Source of the DNA: Brachypterus glaber | Lineage: Eukaryota > Arthropoda > Insecta > Coleoptera > Kateretidae | Reading direction: 5' to 3' | Assembly: GCA_958510825.1 (NCBI GenBank) | Contig: OY294049.1 | Coordinates: 1,984,001 to 2,048,000, forward strand | DNA: 64,000 nt | Shown: piece by piece, positions 1 through 9,975 of the stretch | Layout of the letters: each line of letters begins with the position of its first letter | Position numbering within the stretch: the first letter of the stretch is position 1 | Position numbers and translations under genes: made by a program | The notes under the pieces: model-generated | Seen by the model: the letters and a program-made list of their open reading frames with translations, nothing else | What the model was told of the DNA's origin: nothing | Database searches by the model: none

Positions 1-458
1 AGTATTTTTAACTTAAACTCAGTTTAGTCCACCTAATCCCAGTTTAAAAATTGCAATGCATAAAATTATGTACCTGATAATAAACATCATATTATGCGGA
101 AATATATGTGTATATGACGATTTATTAGGATTCGGTATCATCCCTCTCACTTACACGCATCCTGCCTTACGACGTTTTAGCTGTTGACTTCAGAGGTCGT
201 AACCGCATCCATAAAAATCTTGCTAAAGGAACTGATTTTTTAAGCAACACCTCATATTTTTAAAAATTATGTTTTTTTTTTATGTATGAGGCATTTTTTT
301 TACATATAACTATACAAATTATTAAAATTTAAATAAATTTATAAGAAACTGCTCTCATTATTTAATTTCGTTATTCAATGTCAATAAATTCATAGAGTGT
401 TACACAGAAAATCTTTTAAAAGATTATAGATTATATAACTATTTTTGTGTACCAGATA
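1..458. other. AT-rich stretch without recognised gene
   Basis: No open frame with recognisable similarity and no clear repeat structure was seen. It may be intron or upstream sequence of the PXK-like gene whose first visible exon is at 7668. A slightly GC-richer patch at about 130-215 has no convincing reading frame. Confidence 0.4.
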
Positions 459-545
459 GGGAACGTTCAAGTATTACGTAACGCAAATTTTGATCATTTT
501 GGACCCCCTCCCTGTAACGCTATTTTCCTATACCATTAACATGGG
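459..545 (+). repeat. Half copy of the GGGAACGTTCAAG MITE
   Basis: The segment begins GGGAACGTTCAAGTATTACG directly after TA and matches one half of the palindromic MITE at 42214-42302. The inverted right arm is absent, so this is a truncated copy. A third partial copy (right arm only) lies at 35545-35577. Confidence 0.6.
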
Positions 546-569
546 CATAACACTCAAAAATGACCTGTA

Positions 570-1000
570 ATTTGTTTTAATGGATTTTCCTCGATAACAG
601 TTCCTTTTACGGTATTACACTAAAAGAATCTTTTTGTGTATTTTTACTTAAAGAATTCATAATTTGTAAAAAAGAATGCATCAAATTTACAAATGAAAAA
701 TGTTTTGGGCAAAAATGTGGTAAGCCACAGCCCTTTCGCACGCCTAGGCGCGCTTTCAGTAAAATTTACAAACTAAAAATAAGTGATCTTAATAATACTA
801 AACCACATGCAAAGCCTTGTCCCTCTAGCTTAAAGGGCCCCAGAGATATTAAATAAAAACCCCATTTTTGGTATCCCATTTAACAGCCCATAACTCCCCT
901 AAGAGCGATTTAAGGGTCTACTTTTATATAAACTTTTTTTAATAGTTTTTTTTTTGTATGTGTAAGGATGGTCCCGAGTTTTGGGACACTCTGTATATTA
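570..1000 (+). repeat. Partial copy of the TACAGGGTGTCCC inverted-repeat element
   Basis: This stretch matches, in order, parts of the element spanning 22008-26935: the phrase GGTATTACACTAAAAGAATC, the GC-rich phrase CGCACGCCTAGGCGCGCTTT, then the terminal phrase ending GGGACACTCTGTATA. It lacks the roughly 4.2 kb insertion found in the copy in lingerer intron 2, so it serves as the empty-site reference. The left end of the element is missing here. Confidence 0.65.
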
Positions 1001-1033
1001 TATTTAATAAGCAATATATTGCTTATTAAATAT
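1000..1033. repeat. Perfect 34-bp AT-rich palindrome
   Basis: The half-site is ATATTTAATAAGCAATA, followed immediately by its exact reverse complement with no spacer. It lies at the end of the preceding repeat copy. It may be a by-product of a TA-targeting insertion; no function is implied. Confidence 0.7.
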
Positions 1034-1770
1034 GACATGGAATATTCTTCAAAATAATCTAAAAATAACATTGCAAAATAATTATATGAATTTTATGATA
1101 ATATTAAAAAAAACATGATAAGTTCCTATTAATAAACAAATATTTTTTGATACATAAAGACACCTACACAAATTTATAATTTTGACTTTATAATATTTGA
1201 TAAATATTATTTATTTATTGCCAAAACATAAATTTGTTTGACTAATTGTATGATAAATGGACTGTGTTTTGCAATAACATATTAAGGGAATTCGATAAAC
1301 TGTAATTAATCAGGGAAAAATCAGGGAAATTGAAAAAATTCTGGTAAATTTTTTTTTAACCTGAAACTTATAAATATCTCGAATACTATGCATTTTAGAA
1401 AAAAAAATGTCGGGCAAAATTTGTTTATTTTAATAGTGGAAACAAAATGGCGTATTTATTTTTTAAGGATATTTACGTTTTCTAGGTTATTTCAAGGTCA
1501 ACTTTGTTTTTTTAAGTACAAACATATCGATACCCCCAAGCAACAAAGCCGTAACTCATATATTGTCATTTTTCACGACAGCTAAATTTCTAAAATATTT
1601 TTTTTTCCTATTTAAGGGTGGGGAAATAATTGAAGTGGAAAAGGAAGCCATGTGATACATCATTTGAAAGCTTATAACATTCTCTATTTAACTCTATAAG
1701 TATTTATTGTTAATTTATTGTTTGTTTCTGATAATATTCAAAATTGGAATTTCTTACTTTAGTGTTTTTA

Positions 1771-3633
1771 AAAAAAGAATATAACTTAAGGAAAAGGAAT
1801 CACAAATATAATATTCAGAAGGCAAAAAAGGCTTTTAATGAAAATAGGATTAATAACTCAAAGAATAAAAATAAGGAAATTTGGAAAATAGTAAATAGTA
1901 ATTTAGGCAAAGAACAAAAGAAACACAAAATAAAACTAAATGTAAATGGTATTATTTTAGATAAGGATCAAGACATTGCAAATACATTTGTAGACTTTTT
2001 TGCAACTTCAGTTAAAGAAGAAATGAAAAATCACTTTGGAGAAAACGTAACTCTCCCCTGTACATATGGTTTCCATGATTCAAAAGTAAATTTTAACCAA
2101 AGTCCCATAACAGAAAAAGAAGCCTTAAATGCTTTCAATAAATTAAAAAGTAAGAAATCAAGTGGATTTGATGGCCTTTCAGTCCAAACGCTCAGTAATA
2201 TATTTAACGTTATTGTCAAACCTTTTGTATTTTTAGCTAATAATTCCCTTTCCAAGGGCATTTTTCCAGAAGTTTTTAAAACAGCCATAATTATTCCTCT
2301 TTATAAGAAGGGTGATAAGGAATCCATAAATAATTATAGGCAAATAGCGCTTCTGTCAACTCTTTCAAAGGTACTCGAGAAAATTATTTTTGATAGAATT
2401 ATAAATTTTTTAAACCTAAACAATATACTTTCTGACTGTCAGCATGGTTTTCGTTTGGGTAAGTCAACCGAAACTGCAACGTGGGAATTTTTAAATTTTG
2501 TTAATTCTAAACTAGACTCTGGACATTTTGTTGTTTCTTTATTATTCGACCTAACCAAAGCATTTGATACTGTTAGACCAGATTTTTTATTAAGAAAAAT
2601 GAGCGAAATGGGTTTTCCTGTGAATATTCTTAATTGGATTGAGTCGTACATGAGTGCTAGAAACATCATTGTGTCTTTAGGCGATTCCAAATCTCATTCT
2701 CGTAAAACCGACACTGGTGTACCACAAGGATCAATTTTAGGACCACTTTTGTTCCTATTATTTATTAATGACATAAATCTTTTTATTACTTTTGGAGTGT
2801 TAATATTGTTTGCTGACGATACCACCATATTGTTATCTTCAAAAGATAGTGAAGAATTAAGGCGTTTAATTTTTCATGTAATAGAGGAACTTAGTGCGTG
2901 GTGCCAAAGAAATAAGCTTATCCTGAACTGTAATAAAACAATGGCTATAAACTTCTTTAATAAAAAAAGACTACCAGAAAGTTTCTTACTTCCTAATAAT
3001 ATTAAATTTGTACCCTCTGTAAAATTTTTGGGCACTACTATAGACGAAAATTTGACTTGGGAACCTCAAATCGACATTTTGTGTAAAAAATTAAATACTG
3101 CCTACTTTGCTATCCGTCAGTTAAAGGGCTCACTGGATAAACCAGCCTTAATAAATGTTTACTACTCTTTGGCATTTTCTCATATTTCCTACAACATTAT
3201 GGCTTTTGGTTCTGCGGCCTCTTTTTCAAGGATTTTTATATTGCAAAAGAGACTTGTTAGATTAATTTTTAATCTTAGTTATAGAGAAACTTGTAGACAT
3301 ACTTTTAAACTAAACAATTTATTAACCGTGCCGTCTATCTATATTTTAAAATGTGTAACCCATGTAAAGAAAAACTTTTCCTTATACTGTAAAAACTCTG
3401 CCTGGCATGGCTATGATACACGAAATAAAGACTTGATTACTGTCCCTTTGCACAATACTACTAAGTTTAAAAGATCTCCATATTATAATTGCTTATCCCT
3501 GTTTAATGCACTACCTGCCAATATTAGAAACATAAATAAAATAAATTTGTTTAAGGAAAAAGTAAAAGATATTTTAGTAAATGAATGTTTTTATAATCTC
3601 AGTGAGTATTTTTCTCATAATTTTAATATATGA
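1771..3633 (+). CDS. Reverse transcriptase ORF of truncated non-LTR element
   Basis: About 620 residues remain open to a TGA. The order of motifs is typical of a non-LTR reverse transcriptase: a KGDKESINNYRQIALLSTL block, the LLFDLTKAFDTV block with its aspartate, GVPQGSILGPLLFLLFINDI, and FADDTTILL, the catalytic double aspartate. A C-terminal thumb-like region follows. The proline usual in the NYRPI motif is glutamine here. No endonuclease domain precedes it. The first nine codons of the open frame (1744-1770) belong to the repeat in which the element landed, so this protein has no native start and is almost certainly not made as a functional product, although the polymerase core is unbroken. 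Confidence 0.8.
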   Translation, partial: KKEYNLRKRNHKYNIQKAKKAFNENRINNSKNKNKEIWKIVNSNLGKEQKKHKIKLNVNGIILDKDQDIANTFVDFFATSVKEEMKNHFGENVTLPCTYGFHDSKVNFNQSPITEKEALNAFNKLKSKKSSGFDGLSVQTLSNIFNVIVKPFVFLANNSLSKGIFPEVFKTAIIIPLYKKGDKESINNYRQIALLSTLSKVLEKIIFDRIINFLNLNNILSDCQHGFRLGKSTETATWEFLNFVNSKLDSGHFVVSLLFDLTKAFDTVRPDFLLRKMSEMGFPVNILNWIESYMSARNIIVSLGDSKSHSRKTDTGVPQGSILGPLLFLLFINDINLFITFGVLILFADDTTILLSSKDSEELRRLIFHVIEELSAWCQRNKLILNCNKTMAINFFNKKRLPESFLLPNNIKFVPSVKFLGTTIDENLTWEPQIDILCKKLNTAYFAIRQLKGSLDKPALINVYYSLAFSHISYNIMAFGSAASFSRIFILQKRLVRLIFNLSYRETCRHTFKLNNLLTVPSIYILKCVTHVKKNFSLYCKNSAWHGYDTRNKDLITVPLHNTTKFKRSPYYNCLSLFNALPANIRNINKINLFKEKVKDILVNECFYNLSEYFSHNFNI

Positions 3634-3935
3634 CCTCATGTGATTTATCACTTGCAGTAACCAAAAATTATAAATATTATATATTTATTTAAATACCTAA
3701 TCATTAAGTTTGTTTCATATGATATATAATTCATATAATATGAAGTATTATTATTCGTGTATAAGTTTTTTTTTGTTTTTTTTTTTTAAATTTTTATTTA
3801 TTTTTCTTATGTACGATTGTTTATACTTTATATTTTGTATTTATTTTACATTTTTTTATTGACCTGCCATATGTACTTTTGTATCGACATGGTGTAATAA
3901 ATATTCTTATTCTTATTCTTATTCTTATTCTTTTA
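1771..3935 (+). mobile_element. 5'-truncated non-LTR retrotransposon (CR1/Jockey superfamily)
   Basis: The insert starts within the reverse-transcriptase protein and ends in a tail of about four ATTCTT units at 3903-3932, just after an AATAAA. Flanking sequence joins into the phrase CTTTAGTGTTTTTAGGTAAA seen uninterrupted (reversed) near 56222, so both junctions are placed to within a few bases. A TTTTA stretch occurs at both junctions and is the likely target duplication. The endonuclease part and any first ORF are missing, as expected from incomplete reverse transcription. Confidence 0.8.
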
Positions 3936-4739
3936 GGTAAACTTTTGGTTAAAATGGCCTGTGTAGAAATCTGAGTAGTACCACCATGTGTGTCTTTTTT
4001 TAAGGCGTTTACCTATGAGTATAACTCAAAATAGGTCTAACTTGAGTTACATCCTTGTTGCATGGGAGTGTCGATATATTTGTTTACTGTTATCTAATTC
4101 CCCTCAAAAAATTAAAAATCTTTCTGTTGAAAATGGAACTTTCAAATTCCGACTTCAGATTCGGATTCAGCGGCTCAAAATACAGAGGGATTTAGATAGT
4201 CAAGTTCGTCGGAGATGCAACTTTTTTTTTTGTGTGGCTGTGTTATCTCTGCAACTAAAAGTCCGATCAAAAAAAGCTTTTTACAATTTTTTTTTTTATT
4301 TTTTTGAGGGGAATTAAATATGTTTGTACTTAAAAAACAAGTTGACCTTGAAATGACCTTGAAAACGTAAATATCCGTAAAAAATAAATACGCCATTTTG
4401 TTTCCGCCATTAAAATAAACAAATTTTGTCCGATATTTTTTTTTCTAAAATGTATAGTATTCGAGATATTTAAAAGTTTCAGGTTAAAAAAAAAACACCC
4501 GGTATATGTGTGTGTATGTATGTTTTTATTTTAAACATGTTTTGTTCCTCGCATTTTTTTTGATACGACGTACACAATTTTTGTCAAAAATTAATATTTT
4601 ATGTATATTTTTTTTGAGGAGTTTTTTTAAAAGATCTCGACGTGATTTTAAATTTCTGAGGTCATATTCGAATTCAGCGCATTTAGCTTAAAAACATATT
4701 TAACTTTAAATGGCATAAGTCAAATTGCCCAGTGTACAG

Positions 4740-4951
4740 TTACAGCTACAAAAAAGTGAATTTTTATCATTTTTATCTGTTTTTTATGTATTTCCCTGTA
4801 TAAAAAACGTTAGGCCCGATAAAATTCAAAATTTTTAGGATTAAACTTTTAGTTTTAGTGTAAGTAACCAGAATATGAAAAAAAAAAATTGACGCGCAGA
4901 CATCCGACCAAAAACCTTCAAAATTGAACCGTGGACAGACATCTAGACATT
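4740..4951 (+). repeat. Direct repeat, left copy (pairs with 7434-7650)
   Basis: About 212 bp from ACAGCTACA to ATCTAGACATT are repeated in the same orientation at 7434-7650, with shared phrases such as ATGTATTTCCCTGTATAAAA. The long-TIR element and the SINE lie between the two copies. Confidence 0.75.
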
Positions 4952-5064
4952 GTTTTTTCATATGAAGCAAAAACTTTAACTCTAATTTTCTCAAAAAGGC
5001 CAGCCTTAATTTCCAAAGTCCAAACTTTCAGGATATTCTCCTTAATGTATCTACTTTCATAATA

Positions 5065-7148
5065 CACTTCTGCTCAAAAATATCGGCCCACCTAAAAAAA
5101 TACACATTTTCAAATGCTAATAACTCCAAAACTATTCAATAGATTTATTTGACCTTTTTTTTATTTTAAAGCTTGAACTTTTAGCTCTTAATTACTGGAA
5201 TAAAAATTATCAAAAATCTTTTTTTAAACCGGCAGCAATGAAAATTACACAGCTATGTTTTTTTACTGCTTCTTTCGATATGCGCACGGTTTGCCACTGC
5301 ATATTTTTTTACAATTTAATTAATTGATTTTATAGGCCAATTAAATGGGAGTAATTTCTTTTTTAACTTTTTAATTTTCCTTTTCTCGTTTAGGAGATAT
5401 ACGGTTTTTTCTGAAAATAAACATTTTTGCAAATAACAAAAAAACTACACAGTGGATTTAATTGATTTATTTTTTAATTTGAAGCTTAAGTCCTTAACTT
5501 TTATTTATTTAATTTAAGTTTCTGGTGCAAACATGTTTAAACTGGGTTTACATTGCTTAAATAGTCATGTTTTTTTTACCCAATCTTTTTTGATGCAATT
5601 TAACCACAAACTTAAATGTTTCCATAAGTTTTAAAACTTATTCTAAAAGCCACACTTATTGTGACTGATTCCTTCTTTTATTTTTTATCATAAGTCTTCT
5701 CATTTAGGAGAAATTAAAGTTTTTCGGAAAAAGTGACTTTTTAATCAGTGGGCTAGTGCCACCCCTGTAAAACTGTATATGACGGAAAAGCGTCGATAGA
5801 ATATAAAGATCTATTGCACTTCTATAACTTTAGCTTAAATAAATACATTTAATTAACACGTTTTCTGCGTTAGCAACTTTTTGGTTCCCAGCTCAGACTG
5901 CGTTTTGAGGCATATATGTCGAACGAACTTTGCACAGACTGTTTAAATCTCTAATGGTACTCCAAAAACAAGTTCTAACGTCTTTTTAAGGACTTTTTGC
6001 TTTTTAATTTTTTTTAAACAAAATATTTTATCAAATAAAATAACAATAAACAAATTTTAAATTTTATTAAAATTATTTAATAACAATTATAAACACAAAA
6101 AAACGTATTAGACGTGTATGTTTTTTTACAACAATGCTGTTTTTCGTTATTATTAGTTACATTACATTATGGTCAATAAAACATTCAATTTAATTTAACA
6201 AAACACTAAAACTAACCAACATTACACGGTTGAGGCTAGGTTATCAATGTGTATACACTATAGTTAAAATTTATCTACATAAATATTATAGACGTTATAG
6301 TCATATTTCCCAATGTTTTTCATACAGAATTAGGTTTTAAAAATGGTTTGAGGCAGCTGTATATCCCATAATAATAATTTTAACGAGTTAAAAAAGTATT
6401 GTCACATAAGTGACAAGTCTTGTCAATCATAAAAAAGTTAGTTACAGGGGTGGCACTAGCCCACCACTTAAAAAGTCCTTATTTACCAAAAAACATAATT
6501 TCTCCTAAATGAGAAGACTTATGATAAAAAATAAAAGACGGAATCAGTCGCAATAATTGTGGCTATTAGAATAAGTTTTAAAACTTATGGAAAGATTTGA
6601 GTTTGTGTTTAAATTGCAACAAAAAAGATCGAGTAAAAAAAACATGACTATTTAAGCAATGTAAACTCAGTTTAAACATGTTTCCAACAGAAACCTAAAT
6701 TAAATAAATAAAAGTTTACGATTTAAGCTTCAAATTAAAAAAAAAATCAATTAAATCCATTGCGTAGTTTTTTTGTTACTTGCAAAAATGTAAATTTTTA
6801 GAAAAAACCTTATATCTCCTAAACGAGAAAAGGAAAATTAAAAAATTTAAAAAGAGATTACTTCCATTTAATTAGGCTATAAAATCAATTAATTAAATTG
6901 TAAAAAAATATGCAGTGGCGAACCATGCGCATATCGAAAGGTGCAGTAAAAAAACATAGCTGTGCACTTTTCATTGCTGCCGGTATAAAAAAAGATGTTT
7001 GATAATTTTTATTCCAGTAAGTAAGAGCTAAAAGTTCAAGCTTCAAAATAAAAAAAAAGATCGAATAAATCCATTAAATAGTTTTGGAGATATTTGCATT
7101 CAAAAATGTGTATTTTTTTAGGTGGGCCGATATTTTTGAGCAGAAGTG
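5065..7148. mobile_element. 2.1 kb long-TIR element, Tc1/mariner-like ends
   Basis: The termini begin CACTTCTGCTCAAAAATATC and are flanked by TA on both sides (5063-5064 and 7149-7150). The inverted arms run for roughly 700 bp on each side (5065 to about 5770, about 6440 to 7148) with scattered mismatches. The 670-bp core has no long reading frame. The TA target and CACTTC-type ends fit a non-autonomous Tc1/mariner relative; the family is an inference. Confidence 0.75.
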
Positions 7149-7149
7149 T

Positions 7150-7432
7150 ATTACATTACATTACATTTTTGTTTAACCTCGTACTATTCTACTTAATTAA
7201 GCATCCCCTAAGTCCAGGACTTGTGTGGGCTAGTAGTAGAGGAAACCACCGGCTTTAATTGACTTTCGAACCAATTTATAGGGAGTGTCCGCTTCACTTT
7301 CGCCTTCGCCAAATTTAAATTATTAATTAATTGAAAAAGGCAAATCGGCGCCGGTGAGAATCGAACTCGAACTATTTTGGGTAGTAAACTCGTCAAGTAC
7401 GACGCGGTAGTCCACTACACCAATCCTCCCAT
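7150..7432 (-). repeat. tRNA-derived SINE with TGTAA-repeat tail
   Basis: On the minus strand the first 86 bases form a tRNA-like head (7346-7431): it opens GGGAGGATTGG, has an A box TGGTGTAGTGG at 7412-7422 and a B box GAGTTCGATTC at 7358-7368, and closes with CACCGGCGCC. A tRNA-unrelated body of about 180 bp follows, then tandem TGTAA units at 7149-7166. A headless second copy is at 54775-54965. The body phrase AAGTCCAGGACTTGTGTGGG is identical between copies. Confidence 0.75.
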
Positions 7433-7433
7433 A

Positions 7434-7650
7434 ACAGCTACATAGATAAAAAAGTAAATTTTTATCATTTTTAGCTGATTTTTATGTATTTCCCTGTATA
7501 AAAAACGTTGGGCCCGATAAAATTTTAAATTTTTAGGATTAAACTTTTAGTTTTAGTGTAAGTCCAAACCAGAATATGAAAAAAAGTTGAGGCCGCAGAC
7601 ATCTGACCAAAAACCTCCAAAAATGAACCTTGGACAGACATCTAGACATT
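7434..7650 (+). repeat. Direct repeat, right copy (pairs with 4740-4951)
   Basis: This copy ends only 17 bases before the PXK-like exon at 7668, so it now supplies sequence next to that exon's polypyrimidine tract. It could be half of a local duplication or an independent copy of a dispersed repeat. Confidence 0.7.
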
Positions 7651-7667
7651 ATTTATTTTTTTTTCAG

Positions 7668-7764
7668 AAATATCTAAACGCTGTACTCATGAATCCAATA
7701 TTAGTTTCATCTTTACCAGCACGATCTTTCGTAGATCCAGCAAATTATTGCCAGCCTTTTGGAG
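7668..7764 (+). CDS. PXK/Slob-like pseudokinase, exon at end of PX domain
   Basis: The exon encodes KYLNAVLMNPILVSSLPARS followed by FVDPANYCQPFG, resembling the end of the PX domain in PXK (PX domain-containing serine/threonine kinase-like). PXK binds phosphoinositides through the PX domain and acts in endosomal trafficking; the Drosophila relative Slob binds the Slowpoke potassium channel. It is bounded by acceptor TTTTCAG at 7667 and donor GGTAAGT, ending in phase 1, which joins exactly to the next exon to form a glutamate codon. Earlier exons are not in the window. Three further exons follow in order and in matching phase, so the gene model is well supported even though both ends are missing. 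Confidence 0.85.
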
Positions 7765-7798
7765 GTAAGTATACAGCAGATGTGGGCAATGCCTACTT

Positions 7799-8312
7799 TC
7801 TGCCGAAATTTTTTAAAAAGCATTAATAGGTTTTATTAAGGGAGGCATTGAAATCGTAAATTTTACAACATCATATCATTTTGACAAGAGATTTTAAAAG
7901 TACTGGATTTTTTAATCGGTTTTATCAAGGTGGGCATTGAAATCGTACATTTTACAACACAGTTTGATTTAGTTTGACAGGTAAGAATTAATTTTTAAAG
8001 TAAGGTTATTTATTTGTCAAACTCAAAACATATTAAAGCAAAAACACAGTATCCGCTTTGATTTTTTTTTCTAAAAATTAAAATTAGTAGAATAAAATTT
8101 ATCGGAAAAATAAAACAACCTATTTTACATTTACAATACAGAAAACTAACAAAAAATCCAGTATTTACTGTATTTTATCCTGGACGGTTTGTGTGAAAAG
8201 CTTAACCCAACTTTTAAAATCTCTTGCCAAAATGATATGATGTAAAATTTACGATTTCAATGCCTCCCTTGATAAAACCTATTAATGCTTTTTAAAAAAT
8301 TTCGACAGCGGT
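7799..8312. mobile_element. MITE-like inverted repeat, about 510 bp
   Basis: Left arm from GCCGAAATTTTTTAAAAAGC and right arm ending GCTTTTTAAAAAATTTCGAC are inverted over about 105-130 bp. An extra partial copy of the arm (GGCATTGAAATCGTACATTT) lies at about 7915-7960, so the left side is internally duplicated. It sits in the intron after the first visible PXK-like exon. No coding frame was seen. Confidence 0.65.
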
Positions 8313-8479
8313 ACCTAACCTAGTATCACGAATTGATATTTAGGGAGAGAATATAATTTATATTTAATACACATACCTCTTAATTATAACGTATATTTTG
8401 GATTAGAGAAAATAGGGGTAAAAAACCATCGTAGGGGTAAGGTATTTTCACTAATCAGTACAGCATACTACATATATAT

Positions 8480-9425
8480 AAATTGTATTCTCGCGACAAT
8501 AAAAATCGCGCATACTTTTACCTCGCAATTATATAATCGCGCATACTTTTACCGCGCAATAATATAATCGCGCTTACATTTTAATAAAAAAACTAACCGT
8601 AAAATATATATTTTTTTAAATAAAACTCTTTATAATTATAATGTTATTTTTATTTTTATCAAAAACAAACCAAACCAAACAATTTAGTTATATTATTTGT
8701 TTTTTAAAATAATAAACTAAATTAAAGAAATTGGTTATATATTATATTGATTAATAACATAATCATAATTTTATTTATATATTTTTTAACACTTTAACTG
8801 CCGTGTGATGTGTTTTAGACGCACAACGGCCCCTCACTGTGCGCCGTGTGCGTCGATTTGCATCACACTTAACGTTACATTAGAACATTGTGTAGCTTTT
8901 AGATGCACGCCTATATTGGGAAAAAAATAATTTGTATGATATTTTAATCATTTTATTACATTATTTAGTGGCTATTCAACTTGTTTTGTCATAAAACATT
9001 AATAAATTGACAAACAAGCTTTTTGGCGAAAAAAAATGACTCGGCCGAAATGGCAAAATTTCATAAAAAACGCGCGGCAGTTAACGTGTTAAAAACCAAA
9101 CCAAACAATTTAGTTATATTTATATATTTTTTTAATTCTTGGTATAGTTAACAAAAGAGTATTACAAAAAATATATTCTTATAATTTAAAATTACACGCC
9201 AAATTTGCTTTGCGCGTTAAATGTTTTCGCGGCTATTACTTTCGCTATTTATTTTTCGCGGTAAATGCATTTCGCTTTTAAAACCTTGCGCGGTTATAGT
9301 TTTCGCTATTTTTATTTTGCTTTAATGTTTTTTCGCATTAAATGTTTATCGCTGTTAATCCTTTGCGCGGGAAAAAACATTTCGCGGTAATTTTTTCGTG
9401 GAAATATTTTCGCGGTAAATTTTTA
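8480..9425 (+). mobile_element. Foldback-like element with CGCG-word arrays (copy A)
   Basis: Two clusters of short phrases centred on CGCG or TCGC (8487-8575 and 9197-9425) flank an AT-rich core. Typical words are TTTCGCGGTAAAT and AATCGCGCATACTTTTACC. The same arrangement, reversed, occurs at 58897-59585, so it is a dispersed element. In copy B the two outer clusters carry the word in opposite orientations. A 299-bp insert flanked by TTAA interrupts this copy at 8790. No coding region is visible. Confidence 0.6.
8790..9088. mobile_element. 299-bp piggyBac-type MITE (TTAA flanks)
   Basis: TTAA flanks both sides (8786-8789 and 9089-9092). The ends are inverted: CACTTTAACTGCCG on the left and the complement of CACGTTAACTGCCGCGCG on the right. 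Copy B of the host repeat (reversed, near 59235) has one uninterrupted TTAA at the same place. The ends differ from those of the full-length piggyBac element at 22957, so it belongs to a different subfamily. Confidence 0.85.
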
Positions 9426-9530
9426 ATAATAATAAGCTCCCACTCCCCATTGCAATTGCCTATTTTTTTATTTTCTTTTTAATAAATAAGAATATTTCTT
9501 ATTATGTTTATAAAATAATTATAAATTTAG

Positions 9531-9757
9531 AACATGCTCTTCAACATGTCTCCATGGCACTACGTGGCGAAGTCGGTTGGGAAGTGATTGGACCGTTAAC
9601 CGAGATCGGATGGAGGCTAAGAAAACATTATTATCAAATTAAGCACAAATCTGAGCCAAAGAACGAGATACTCGGTAGTTGGACTGATTATGGACCCGAT
9701 AAGTACCTGGACGATAAGGATATGCACGCTGTGTTCAAAAGTTTTGGACAAATGCAA
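9531..9757 (+). CDS. PXK/Slob-like pseudokinase, exon 2 in window
   Basis: The reading frame runs EHALQHVSMALRGEVGWEVI through IGWRLRKHYYQIKHK to LGPDKYLDDKD-like GPDKYLDDKDMHAVFKSFGQ. It corresponds to the linker between the PX domain and the pseudokinase domain of PXK. Acceptor AAATTTAG ends at 9530 and donor GTAAGT starts at 9758; entry is in phase 1 and exit in phase 0. Both phases match the neighbouring exons. The intron that follows holds a hAT-like MITE and a dead retrotransposon on the opposite strand. Confidence 0.87.
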
Positions 9758-9975
9758 GTAAGTAATATAAATTTACCCTTTGTTAATAGCCGTGAAGCCC
9801 GTTTTTTTGTACGGTCATGTACATATAGATAAATGCTCAAATCTTCAAGTAGCTCTTAGGCAACCGTGGAAAAGGAACGTACGTTTCTGGTTGCCGTACT
9901 TTCCGAGCAAACGTTGTTATGTGGATTGGTTCCATAGCAACCAGCCCTAGGGACTTTAATTCTTCGTCGTTTTTA

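Larger units (their letters stand above)
1340..4505 (+). mobile_element. Inverted-repeat element ending CACCCGGTATA, split by a retrotransposon
   Basis: The outer parts are inverted copies of each other: 1350-1545 pairs with 4310-4490 (shared phrases TTAACCTGAAAC and AAATGGCGTATTTATTTTTT on opposite strands). The right end reads CACCCGGTATAT; the left end is degraded. A 2.2 kb non-LTR element interrupts it at 1771-3930. A second copy, in reverse orientation and without that insertion, lies at about 55990-57700. No coding capacity was found in the element itself. Confidence 0.65.

Noticed and set aside
120..215. A GC-richer patch that might be an exon or a small RNA gene
   Set aside because: All frames carry stops within about 25 codons and no tRNA or snRNA fold was recognised.
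7208..7396. A 62-codon minus-strand frame
   Set aside because: It lies within the tRNA-derived SINE, which is non-coding.
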